From Leisingera coralii (GTDB lineage Bacteria; Pseudomonadota; Alphaproteobacteria; Rhodobacterales; Rhodobacteraceae), in contig NZ_JBHUPT010000034.1 in assembly GCF_049056525.1 (NCBI RefSeq), positions 1 through 64,000 of the forward strand: a stretch of DNA of 64,000 nucleotides, read 5' to 3'. Position 1 is the first letter of the stretch; every line of letters starts with the position of its first letter. Under the pieces are notes generated by a model that was not told where the DNA came from, made no database searches, and saw only the letters and a program-made list of their open reading frames with translations. Below are positions 16,744 to 24,911 of the stretch, piece by piece. Position numbers and translations under genes: made by a program.

Positions 16744-17548
16744 TGTTGTCTCCTGTCTGTTGATGAGGTTGAGTATAGCCGGTTTTTCCCGGTGCGGGCC
16801 GATTGATTTCAGGCTGGGCCGCGCGGCGGCCTAGTGTGCGCGGGTTTGAATAAAACGCTCAGCGTTATTTACTTTCCGGGGAGGCTGCACTGACCTTCCG
16901 GTCAGGCGGTTTGATTCGAAACTGCGGCCGGACCGGTCCGGCGCCCGGGCGGAAACAAACGCCGCAATCTGAGGGGATTGGAGGGGGATCCTGCCCATTT
17001 CTCTGCCGCCAGCCTGACCGCCGCCACAAAACCCGGCTCTATTGCCACAATTCATGCTTGTTTCGGTTGTGGAAACAACTGCCGCTCGAATGCCGCCGCC
17101 GCATGCCGGAATGCGCATGTTTGCCCGGTTGAATGATGGAATTACGCCTGATTGCGGAAACAATGGGGGCGGTTTCAGGCCGGATTCAGGCCGCAATCTT
17201 CAGCCGGCGCTGCCGAATGGGGGTAATTTTAGGCAATTTTTTGGCTTTGAGGTCGCAAGGACCTAAAGTATGCATGGATTAGCCCATTTGGGGGGGCGAG
17301 TTCTGCGAGCTGCTGGACTGTGGTGGACTGCTAAAAATTGAATCAAGTCCCGGTGCCGTGTTTTCGGGCACACCACTGATCAGAAAGCTGATGCTATCCG
17401 ATTGCGCGCTGTTCTAGCGCGCAAACCAGTGCGTGCGCGTTCTGGCTCCCAACCCGCGTGGGCTGGTGGTTCCGGCTGCGGCAGTCCGCAAGGCTGTCCG
17501 GCGGACCCGGCAGATGGGGTTTTGCGCCTGACCGGTGAGGAGAGGGTA
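16744..17548. promoter_or_regulatory. 800-base intergenic region upstream of the RTX/Hint gene
   Basis: No credible gene is visible. The sequence contains three copies of GGAAACAA (16951, 17071, 17156), a dyad GATTGCGG/CCGCAATC (17150-17157 and 17191-17198), AGGTC/GACCT near 17250, and a perfect hairpin at 17402-17424. The density of dyads and the length suggest complex control of the downstream secreted protein. No regulator can be named. Confidence 0.4.
17402..17424. repeat. Perfect 9-bp hairpin in the RTX gene leader
   Basis: TTGCGCGCT (17402-17410) pairs with AGCGCGCAA (17416-17424) around GTTCT. It lies about 125 bases before the chosen start codon at 17549. It could be an operator dyad or an mRNA leader structure. 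No T-run follows. Confidence 0.55.
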
Positions 17549-19783
17549 ATGACAATGAGTAACGATAAGCCGAATCCGGCGAAGGACGGGATTGTTGAGG
17601 GCACTTCGGGCGACGACCTGATCGATGCCGCCTACACCGGCGATCCGGAAGGCGACATGGTCGACCACGGCGATGCCATCGACCCGGCGGCAGGGCCGGA
17701 TGACGATGTCATCCTTGCCGGGGACGGTGACGACAGCATCTATGCGGGCGCAGGCAACGATACCGTCGAGGGCGGCAGCGGAGATGACCTGATCCTGGGC
17801 GACGGTGTGTCAGGCGCCACCCAGCCGGTCACCATTACCATCGACTGCACCACCGCGGGGATCAGGAACGAGGTATTCGCCTATACCATCGACCCGGACA
17901 CCGGCGAGATCAGCAACGTCGTGGTGCTGACCGAAAACGCCAATAAGAGCGTTGGCGACAGCTTCACCTATGACGCGCCCGAAGGCGCCATTGTCGGGGT
18001 TGGCATCACCAACGTCAAAGGCACCTACTTCTCGTCCGGCTACGGCAGCAATGCGGATTTGAACTCCGACGGGCTGGTCCACACGCAGGGCTTTGGCCAG
18101 AACCCGGACGGCTCCGTGAAAATCGGCTTCGAGGATCTGCCCGGCCTTGGCGACCAGGATTTCGACGACGTCAAGCTGACCGTCGACCTGGGCGACTCGG
18201 GAACCACCTTCGACAACCCCCATTTCGACTATTCCTCGGATCCGCTGGACCCGGTGGTGCCGGGCGATGACCTGCTGATCGGCGGTGACGGCGATGACAC
18301 CATCCTGGGCGGCGGCGGCGATGACACAATCATCGGCGGCAACGGTTCGGACTTTGCGGACGGCGGTGACGGCGACGATGTGATCGACACCTCCAAGGAC
18401 AGCAGCGTGCCGCTGCCGGACCGCGGCTTCCCGGGCTACACCGGCACCAACCCGGACATCCCCTTTGTCCCGGCCGACCCCGATCCGTTTGACGACAGGG
18501 ACACGGTCCTGGGCGGCGAGGGCAACGACACCGTCTTCACCGGCGACGATGCTGACCTGATCGACGGCGGCGCCGGCATGGATGTGATCGACGGCGGACT
18601 CGACGACGACACCATCGAAGGCGGTGCGGATGGGGATGTGCTGATCGGCAGCGAAGGTTCCGACATCCTCGTGGGCGGCGGCGGCGATGACACCATCTTC
18701 GGCGGCCTGGACCCGGCTTTCCCGGATGTGCTGAACATCACCGACGACGGCGGCGACGGCCGCCCCGCGGATCCGGATCCCACCAACGGGATGGATATGA
18801 TCAGCGGCGGTTCCGGCAATGACGTGATCTTCGGCCAGGACGATGACGATGTCATCACCGGCGGTTCGGGCGATGACACCATCGATGCGGGCATCGACGA
18901 CGACGAGGTCCGGGGCGGCTCCGGCAATGACGTGATCACCGGCGGCCACGGCGCCGACACCCTGCTGGGCGGCGCCGACCGCGATATCTTCCTGGGGGCC
19001 ACGGCTGGCGATATCGTCGACGGCGGCTCGGATGGCGATGACTTCGACATTCTGGACCTGACCGGCACCGGCCCGTTTGAGCTGACCGGCGTTACCGTGG
19101 ATCCGGACGGCAACAGTATCTCGGGCACCGTCAACTTCCTGGACGGTGACGGGGAGGTGACCGGCTCGATGAGCTTTGGCGAGATCGAGCAGATCATTCC
19201 CTGTTTCACGCCGGGCACCCTGATCGCCACCCCGCTGGGCGAGCGCCGGGTCGAGGATCTGCAGGCTGGCGACCGGGTGATCACCCGCGACAACGGCATC
19301 CAGGAGATCCGCTGGATTGCGGCCCGCACGCTGGAAGGCCAGGACCTGGCCGGTGCCTCGCATCTGCAGCCGGTGCTGATCCGCCAGGGCGCCCTGGGCA
19401 ATGGCCTGCCGGAGCGCGACATGATGGTCAGCCCCAACCACCGGGTGCTGGTCGCCAACGACAAGACCGCGCTGTATTTCGAGGACCGCGAGGTTCTGGT
19501 GGCGGCCAAGCATCTGACCGGGCTGGCCGGTGTTGACCGGGTTGAGCTGACCGAGGTCACCTATATCCACTTCATGTTCGATCAGCATGAAGTGGTGCTG
19601 TCTGATGGTGCCTGGACCGAGAGCTTCCAGCCCGGCGACCATTCCTTGCGCGGTCTGGACAATGCTCAGCGCAACGAGCTGTTTGAGCTGTTCCCCGAGC
19701 TGAAATCGGAACAAGGCCGCGCGGCCTATACCGCGGCGCGCCGGTCCCTGCGCAAACACGAGGCGCATCTGCTTGTGCATTGA
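17549..19783 (+). CDS. Secreted calcium-binding RTX protein with DUF4114 and C-terminal Hint domain
   Basis: Acidic protein of 744 residues. RTX-type nonapeptides (GDGDDSIYAGAGNDTVEGGS) open at about residue 48. A DUF4114-like domain follows at roughly 90-225 (FAYTIDPDTGEISNVVVL, GLGDQDFDDVKLTVDLG), then a long RTX block at about 235-500. The Hint_2 domain starts at CFTPGTLIATPLGERRVEDL near residue 551, with its Cys at the expected cleavage position and SPNHRVL further on. RTX repeats bind calcium and usually mark type I secretion; Hint domains can self-cleave. The start at 17549 follows GAGGAGAG. There is no N-terminal signal peptide and no secretion genes nearby. Probable extracellular or surface protein. 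Confidence 0.88.
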   Translation: MTMSNDKPNPAKDGIVEGTSGDDLIDAAYTGDPEGDMVDHGDAIDPAAGPDDDVILAGDGDDSIYAGAGNDTVEGGSGDDLILGDGVSGATQPVTITIDCTTAGIRNEVFAYTIDPDTGEISNVVVLTENANKSVGDSFTYDAPEGAIVGVGITNVKGTYFSSGYGSNADLNSDGLVHTQGFGQNPDGSVKIGFEDLPGLGDQDFDDVKLTVDLGDSGTTFDNPHFDYSSDPLDPVVPGDDLLIGGDGDDTILGGGGDDTIIGGNGSDFADGGDGDDVIDTSKDSSVPLPDRGFPGYTGTNPDIPFVPADPDPFDDRDTVLGGEGNDTVFTGDDADLIDGGAGMDVIDGGLDDDTIEGGADGDVLIGSEGSDILVGGGGDDTIFGGLDPAFPDVLNITDDGGDGRPADPDPTNGMDMISGGSGNDVIFGQDDDDVITGGSGDDTIDAGIDDDEVRGGSGNDVITGGHGADTLLGGADRDIFLGATAGDIVDGGSDGDDFDILDLTGTGPFELTGVTVDPDGNSISGTVNFLDGDGEVTGSMSFGEIEQIIPCFTPGTLIATPLGERRVEDLQAGDRVITRDNGIQEIRWIAARTLEGQDLAGASHLQPVLIRQGALGNGLPERDMMVSPNHRVLVANDKTALYFEDREVLVAAKHLTGLAGVDRVELTEVTYIHFMFDQHEVVLSDGAWTESFQPGDHSLRGLDNAQRNELFELFPELKSEQGRAAYTAARRSLRKHEAHLLVH

Positions 19784-19833
19784 ATAATGCAACTGCCGTT
19801 TTGGGGGAGGCGGCAGCATCAAGCGTAGCGCAG

Positions 19834-19860
19834 GAAGGCAGGGCCCCGTGCCCTGCCTTC
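19834..19860 (+). terminator. Hairpin terminator after the RTX/Hint gene
   Basis: An 11-bp perfect stem, GAAGGCAGGGC (19834-19844) with its complement (19850-19860), lies 50 bases after the stop codon. The following T-content is weak (TCTCTGTG). It sits between convergent genes and may serve both. Confidence 0.7.
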
Positions 19861-19875
19861 TCTGTGTCTGAGGAA

Positions 19876-20454
19876 TCAGCGGCGGCGCCAGGCGGCCCAG
19901 TCCTCCGGCGTGTCCAGATCGGTCAGCGCGTGGGCCTTGGGCAGGGCAACCAATTTTACGGCTTCTCCTTTCAGCACACCGCGGGCGCCCTGATCGCCGC
20001 TTAGGGCCTTCAGGGCCGCAAAGCAGCGGCTTGGGAACAGCACCGGGTGGCCCGGGGTTCCGTCTTCTGCCGTGGCGCGCAGGATGGGGCTGCTGCTGCC
20101 GCGGAAGCGGGCTGCCAGACGCAGCATATCCTGGGTCTCGACCTCCGGCATGTCGGCGGGCAGGATCATCACGCCGTCGCATCCCTCGGGCAGCGCCGTC
20201 ACGCCGCGGCGGATCGAGGCGGCCATGCCTTCATCCGCGTCCGGAACCGGAATGGGGACCGCCGTGCCAATGGCGGCTGCGCGGGGATGGGTGGAACTGG
20301 GTAATGTCACGTAGACCTGCAGTCCGGTCAGGGCGGCGCGGCGGCAGATACGCGACAGCAGGGGTTCGCCGTCCACCTCCTCCATCAGCTTGTCACGGCC
20401 CTGCATCCGCGAGGAGGCGCCTGCCGCGAGCAGGAGAATGGCGATGGCGGTCAT
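19876..20454 (-). CDS. MobA-like NTP transferase (molybdenum cofactor cytidylyl/guanylyltransferase family)
   Basis: A 192-residue nucleotidyltransferase with the family N-terminus LLAAGASSRMQGRDKLMEEV, which binds the nucleotide, and ILPADMPEVE near residue 97, which holds the metal-binding Asp. Relatives (MocA, PucB-type) attach CMP or GMP to molybdopterin or support xanthine-dehydrogenase-type enzymes. No molybdoenzyme gene is visible nearby, so the exact partner is open. It stands alone and converges on the RTX gene. The full family length is present. Confidence 0.82.
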   Translation of the reverse strand: MTAIAILLLAAGASSRMQGRDKLMEEVDGEPLLSRICRRAALTGLQVYVTLPSSTHPRAAAIGTAVPIPVPDADEGMAASIRRGVTALPEGCDGVMILPADMPEVETQDMLRLAARFRGSSSPILRATAEDGTPGHPVLFPSRCFAALKALSGDQGARGVLKGEAVKLVALPKAHALTDLDTPEDWAAWRRR

Positions 20455-20501
20455 GGAATCCCGGTCCTTTGGTCTGGGGCTAAAGGCCGGATGCCTCCGG
20501 C

Positions 20502-20535
20502 GGGGATATTTTTAGCCAGATGAAGAGGCGGATCC
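20502..20535 (+). repeat. Dispersed intergenic repeat, copy 1
   Basis: Reverse-complemented, this stretch reads GGATCC, then CTTCATCTGGC, then AAATATCCCC. A copy in the opposite orientation, with few differences, occurs at 37724-37753 between two unrelated genes. Both lie just outside coding ends. The function is unknown. Confidence 0.6.
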
Positions 20536-20565
20536 AGTGAAAGCCGCAGGGGGAGCGTGAATGTA

Positions 20566-20605
20566 GGTCAGCAAAGCTGACCAAATGTTTCGCGCGCGAA
20601 ACATT
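20566..20605. repeat. Paired palindromes: 7-bp hairpin plus 22-bp perfect palindrome
   Basis: GGTCAGC (20566-20572) pairs with GCTGACC (20576-20582) around AAA. One base later, 20584-20605 is a perfect 22-base palindrome whose half is AATGTTTCGCG. The first element shares its GGTCAG core with the hairpin at 20678-20706. This may be a regulator-binding dyad or a palindromic repeat; neither adjacent gene obviously needs it as a promoter. Confidence 0.6.
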
Positions 20606-20677
20606 CGGGTAAGGGGGCTGACGTAACCGTTGCGGACCGGACGCGAGGTCACCGTGCGCTGGTGCGGCAACAGGGGG

Positions 20678-20706
20678 CAGGCAGGTCAGGCTTGCTGACC
20701 TGCCTG
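20678..20706 (-). terminator. Strong hairpin after the FAD/GcvT gene
   Basis: CAGGCAGGTCAG (20678-20689) pairs perfectly with CTGACCTGCCTG (20695-20706) around GCTTG, 8 bases past the stop codon of the minus-strand gene. No T-run follows on that strand, so it is a probable 3'-end-stabilising or factor-assisted terminator structure. Confidence 0.6.
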
Positions 20707-20713
20707 AGGGGCA

Positions 20714-23131
20714 TCAGCCGCGCATCCGGGCGCCGCCGGCGTCGAACAGCGGCTCGGTAATCAGGCGGGCCTTGTACATCTTGCCGAGGATTTCGATCTC
20801 GACAGCCAAGCCTTCCTTGGCGCGCTCCGTCGGCACGAAGCCCAGCGCGATGGATTTCTGCGCGTGGTGCGAGTAGCCGCCGGAGGTGCAGAAGCCGGCC
20901 ACCGTGCCGTCGAGCCAGATCGGCTCATAGGCGACCACATCGGCGTCGTCCGCCTCGACCTCAAAGGCGCAGAGCTGGCGGGCGGGGCCTGCGTCGCGTT
21001 CGGCCTCAGCGGCGGCGCGGCCAATGAAATCAACGGGTTTCTTGAAGGAGATGAAGCGGTCCAGCCCGGTCTCCGCGGCCGTGTAGTCGGGCGAGAATTC
21101 CCGCAGCCAGGAGCCGAAGAACTTGTCGAGCCGCAGCGACATCATTGCCCGCATGCCGAAGGGCTTCATGCCGTGCGGCTGGCCGGCGGTCCAGAGCGCG
21201 TCCCAAAGGGCGCGTTGGCTGGGCAGGTCGCAGTAGATCTCATACCCCAGATCGCCGGTGTAGCTGACGCGCTGCACAATGCAGTCGGCCATGCCCACGG
21301 TCAGGCGGCGCACATCCATGAAGCGCATGTCCGAGATGTCCTGGCGCGTGCAGGCCTGCAGGACTTCGCGTGCCTTGGGGCCTGCGATCTGGAAGCCGTT
21401 GCGGGTGTCGGAGATGTTTTCGAGGGACACACCGTCGTTCAGATTCTGCAGGAACCAGCGCATGTGGTAGGCCTGCGAGCCGTAGGAGGCAGTGAGCTGG
21501 AACTCCTCTTCCGAGAGGCAGGAGATGGTGAAATCGCCGATCAGACGGCCCTTGGGCGACAGCATGGGTGTCAGCGACAGGCGGCCCGGCTGCGGCACCC
21601 GGCCTGCCATGATGCGGTCGAGCCAGGCGCGGGCGCCGGCCCCCTTGACCAGGTACTTGCCGAAGTTGTGGACTTCGTTGATGCCCACGTTTTCGCGCAC
21701 CGCCTTGACCTCGCGCGCGGTGGCCTCGAAGGCGTTGGAGCGGCGGAAGGACGGGGTCTCATACCGCGGCTCGTCACCCTCGGCGAAGTAGTTCGGGACC
21801 TCCATGCCGTATTGCGCACCCCAGACCGCGCCCATGCCGTCGAAGATGTCATACATCGGGGTGGTGCGGAACGGGCGGGCGGCGGGCAGCTCCTCGTTCG
21901 GGTAGGCGATGGAGAAGCGTTTCTGATAGTTTTCAATGACTTTCGGCCGCGTGTAGCCCGGGGTGATCCAGTCGCCGAAGCGGGCGCAGTCCATCGCGAA
22001 AGTGTCGCGCTCGCATTCGCCCTCGACCATCCACTGGGCCAGCATCAGGCCGACGCCGCCGCCCTGGGAGAAACCGGCCATGACCGCGCAGGCGGACCAG
22101 TAGTTGCGCATGCCGGGCACAGGGCCGACCAGTGGGTTGCCGTCAGGGGCAAAGGTGAAGGGGCCGTGGATCACCGATTTGACGCCTGCGGCCTCCAGCG
22201 CGGGGAAGCGTTTGTAGGCGAAGGCGATGGAATCCTCGATCTTGTCGAAGTCATCGGGCAGCAGCTCGTGGCCGAAGTCCCAGGGGGTGCCGTCGACCGC
22301 CCAGGGTTTGCAGGGCTGTTCGTAGAAGCCGATGCAGAGGCCGCGGCCCTCTTGCCTGAGGTAGCTTTCGCCGGCCGGGTCCATCACGTGCGGATGCTCG
22401 CCGCCGCCGTCGATGATCTCGGCAATCATCGGCACCTCGTCGGTGACGATATACTGGTGCTCCATCGGGTGCAGCGGGAAGTAGACGCCGGCCATGGCAC
22501 CGACCTCGCGGGCCCACAAGCCGCCTGCGTTGACAACGTGTTCGGCGTGGACAGTGCCCTTGTTCGTCACCACGTCCCAGGTGCCGTCAGGGCGCTGGTT
22601 GGTCTCGATCACCTTGCAGTGGGTCTCAATCGTGGCGCCGCCCATGCGTGCGGCCTTGGCATAGGCGTGGGTGGTGCCGGACGGATCGAGGTGGCCGTCG
22701 AGCGGGTCATACAGGCCGCCGATGATGCCGTCCACATTGGTGACAGGGGCGATCTTCTTGATCTCTTCGGGGGAGACAATTTCGGTCTCCAGCCCCATGA
22801 AGCGGTGCTTGGCGCGCTCGGCCTTCAGCATGTCGAAACGTTCCTGGGTCTCCGCCAGGGTGACGCCGCCGACGTGGTGCAGGCCGCAGGACATGCCGGT
22901 GATCTCTTCCAGCTCCTTGTAGAGCTTGATGGTGTAGCCCTGCAGCGCCGCCATGTTGGTGTCGCCGTTGAGCGTATGAAAGCCGCCCGCTGCGTGCCAG
23001 GTGGAGCCGGAGGTGAGCTCCGAGCGTTCGATCAGCATGACGTCGGACCAGCCGAGCTTGGTCAGGTGGTAAAGGACAGAGCAGCCGACGACGCCGCCGC
23101 CGATAACTGCCACGCGGGTGGTGGTTTTCAT
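20714..23131 (-). CDS. FAD-dependent oxidoreductase with GcvT domain (sarcosine/dimethylglycine dehydrogenase-like)
   Basis: A 805-residue flavoenzyme. The N-terminal DAO domain has the dinucleotide motif VAVIGGGVVGCSVLYHLT at residues 6-23 and the flavin-linking-type region STWHAAGGFHTLNGDTN near 48. The C-terminal half (about 425-800) is an aminomethyltransferase (GcvT) domain, which in relatives passes the methyl-derived one-carbon unit to tetrahydrofolate. Such enzymes demethylate N-methyl amines such as dimethylglycine or sarcosine, common in marine bacteria using betaine. Start ATG 23131 follows GGGAGG; an upstream in-frame start at 23194 lacks support. The exact substrate is unknown. 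Confidence 0.87.
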   Translation of the reverse strand: MKTTTRVAVIGGGVVGCSVLYHLTKLGWSDVMLIERSELTSGSTWHAAGGFHTLNGDTNMAALQGYTIKLYKELEEITGMSCGLHHVGGVTLAETQERFDMLKAERAKHRFMGLETEIVSPEEIKKIAPVTNVDGIIGGLYDPLDGHLDPSGTTHAYAKAARMGGATIETHCKVIETNQRPDGTWDVVTNKGTVHAEHVVNAGGLWAREVGAMAGVYFPLHPMEHQYIVTDEVPMIAEIIDGGGEHPHVMDPAGESYLRQEGRGLCIGFYEQPCKPWAVDGTPWDFGHELLPDDFDKIEDSIAFAYKRFPALEAAGVKSVIHGPFTFAPDGNPLVGPVPGMRNYWSACAVMAGFSQGGGVGLMLAQWMVEGECERDTFAMDCARFGDWITPGYTRPKVIENYQKRFSIAYPNEELPAARPFRTTPMYDIFDGMGAVWGAQYGMEVPNYFAEGDEPRYETPSFRRSNAFEATAREVKAVRENVGINEVHNFGKYLVKGAGARAWLDRIMAGRVPQPGRLSLTPMLSPKGRLIGDFTISCLSEEEFQLTASYGSQAYHMRWFLQNLNDGVSLENISDTRNGFQIAGPKAREVLQACTRQDISDMRFMDVRRLTVGMADCIVQRVSYTGDLGYEIYCDLPSQRALWDALWTAGQPHGMKPFGMRAMMSLRLDKFFGSWLREFSPDYTAAETGLDRFISFKKPVDFIGRAAAEAERDAGPARQLCAFEVEADDADVVAYEPIWLDGTVAGFCTSGGYSHHAQKSIALGFVPTERAKEGLAVEIEILGKMYKARLITEPLFDAGGARMRG

Positions 23132-23239
23132 GTGGGCCTCCCTGAATAGGTGTTGCCTGCATTCTGTACAGAAGTGAACAGTAGTCCAGCACAAAAACGA
23201 CCCCGCGTGACGCTGCGGGGAGGGCGGGCCGCCGCAGGG

Positions 23240-24874
23240 TCACTCGGATGTACGGAAGCGGCTGTTCTGGATGACAAAAATTGCGGTGAGCGGCGCCACC
23301 AGGAGGATCACGCCAACGGTGATCAGCAGCGTGCCGAGCTGGGAATAGTCGGCGGGGGTGGTGATGGTGCCGGCCGAATCTGTCACCTCGCGCGTCACCA
23401 CGAAGATCTCGTTCAGGTATTTGGTGCCCAGGCTGGAGGCCGAGAGCGCCAGGTTGGTGAAGGAGGCCATGACGGCAAAGAATGTCGCCTTGAGCCCCGA
23501 AGGCGCGTTGCGGGCGATCCAGGCGAGCATCGGGATCATCGCGACCTGGCCCAGCGGCGATTCAACCGCAGTGTCGACAATGGCGATGAAGCGGGCGTCG
23601 ACCACGCCGCCGGTCATTTCGGAGGTCCAGTGGTGGGCGCCGTAGTAGAGCGCGATGTTGGGCAGGCTGAGCACGGCTTCGGTGATCGCCAGGAAGGCGA
23701 CGATCCAGGCGATCGGGCGGCTGGCCATCATCGGGCGGAAGATCAGCATGCCCGCCAGCGTCAGCAGCGAGGTGATCAGGGACAGGACCGACAGGAATTG
23801 CTGGTCAAAGCCCAGCACGTCGATCTCAAACCAGGTGGCGCCGGGGCCGCGCAGCGGGGTGGCACGGTAGACAAAGATGATGATGGCGGTGCCGATCAGG
23901 GCGCGGGCGTGGTCCTTGGGCAGGACCGCCACCAACTGGCGCATCAGGAACAGCACGATGGCCATGGAGCCGGCAAAGACGATTTCCTGCGAGTAGGGCA
24001 CGTCGCCCAGGCCGACGGCGAGCGACAGCGCGACAAAGGCGCCGCCGCCGATGAAATACCAGTGGTTCGGGGTGACCGGCTCGCGCGGCAGTTCGATGCG
24101 GCTGCGGATCTCGGCCTCGTCCACGCCCGCGCGGCGCAGCCGGGCGGCCTTGCGCCATTTCTGCCAGACCGCCAGCGCCACGCCGGACAGGGAGATCACC
24201 GGGATCAGCAGGGCGAGGGTGAAGACAAAGCCGTAAAGCGCGCCCTTTTCCGGCTGCGGCAGCGCGTCGGCGCCGTCGAACAGGGCGACGTTCAGGGCCG
24301 CGGCGGCGCTGGAGCCGCCGATCAGCGCGATGCGCCCGAAGGTCTGCATGGTGGTGTGCAGGGACTTGGTTTCGGCCTCCGGCAGCGGATTGCCGTACGC
24401 GTCGGTGTGCGGCACGGCCTCCACCGACATGGCATCGGCCACCACGTCCTGCAGCACGAATCCGCAAGGCGCGAGCAGCGCGGCGGTAACATACCAGGCG
24501 TTGAGCGGCATCACCGCGCCCATCATCGCCGGTTCCAGCACAATGGCGGCAAGGATGCCATAGCTGCCGGCCATCAGCCCGGCGCCGGCAAGGATCAGCA
24601 GGTATTTCCAGCGCCAGATCAGGTCGACCAAGTGGCCCAGCGGCATCTTCAGCGCCCAGGGCAGGCCCACCCAGAATGCCAGTCCGGCCAGGAAGGCAGC
24701 CGACAAGTCCAGGTATTCCTTGACGAAAAACGAGGCGGCGACGGTGGTGATGCCCTGCGCGCCAAAGGCGAAATAGATCATGAGCGGCGGCAGGAAGGAC
24801 CAGCGGAGCTGCCGGAACAGCTCCAGAACGACCCGGTCGAAGCCATTCCAGGCCAGCACCGCCGCGCGCGTCAT
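23240..24874 (-). CDS. Multi-spanning transporter, MFS superfamily (possible folate-biopterin/BT1-like)
   Basis: Integral membrane protein of 544 residues with about twelve or more hydrophobic helices. The segment FWVGLPWALKMPLGHLVDLIWRWKYLL near residue 65 resembles the conserved loop between helices 2 and 3 of folate-biopterin transporters. It precedes the FAD/GcvT gene on the same strand with a 108-base gap. If it carries a pterin or folate it would fit the tetrahydrofolate-using enzyme downstream; a general MFS exporter is the alternative. Confidence 0.65.
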   Translation of the reverse strand: MTRAAVLAWNGFDRVVLELFRQLRWSFLPPLMIYFAFGAQGITTVAASFFVKEYLDLSAAFLAGLAFWVGLPWALKMPLGHLVDLIWRWKYLLILAGAGLMAGSYGILAAIVLEPAMMGAVMPLNAWYVTAALLAPCGFVLQDVVADAMSVEAVPHTDAYGNPLPEAETKSLHTTMQTFGRIALIGGSSAAAALNVALFDGADALPQPEKGALYGFVFTLALLIPVISLSGVALAVWQKWRKAARLRRAGVDEAEIRSRIELPREPVTPNHWYFIGGGAFVALSLAVGLGDVPYSQEIVFAGSMAIVLFLMRQLVAVLPKDHARALIGTAIIIFVYRATPLRGPGATWFEIDVLGFDQQFLSVLSLITSLLTLAGMLIFRPMMASRPIAWIVAFLAITEAVLSLPNIALYYGAHHWTSEMTGGVVDARFIAIVDTAVESPLGQVAMIPMLAWIARNAPSGLKATFFAVMASFTNLALSASSLGTKYLNEIFVVTREVTDSAGTITTPADYSQLGTLLITVGVILLVAPLTAIFVIQNSRFRTSE

Positions 24875-24911
24875 GACTGCACCTGATGCATGACAGGACG
24901 CATAGCGGGAC

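Noticed and set aside
18270..19010. Tandem repeats of about 27 bases as a possible CRISPR array
   Set aside because: The repeats are in frame and encode RTX nonapeptides; they have no unique spacers.
17810..20182. Open frame of 790 codons on the minus strand across the RTX gene
   Set aside because: The repeats of the RTX protein read as a repetitive Val/Ala/Asp antisense product; there is no start signal, and the frame also runs through the neighbouring gene region.
20864..23149. Long plus-strand open frame opposite the FAD/GcvT gene
   Set aside because: The translation is His/Gly/Val-rich antisense sequence without domain signatures, while the minus strand encodes a full flavoenzyme.
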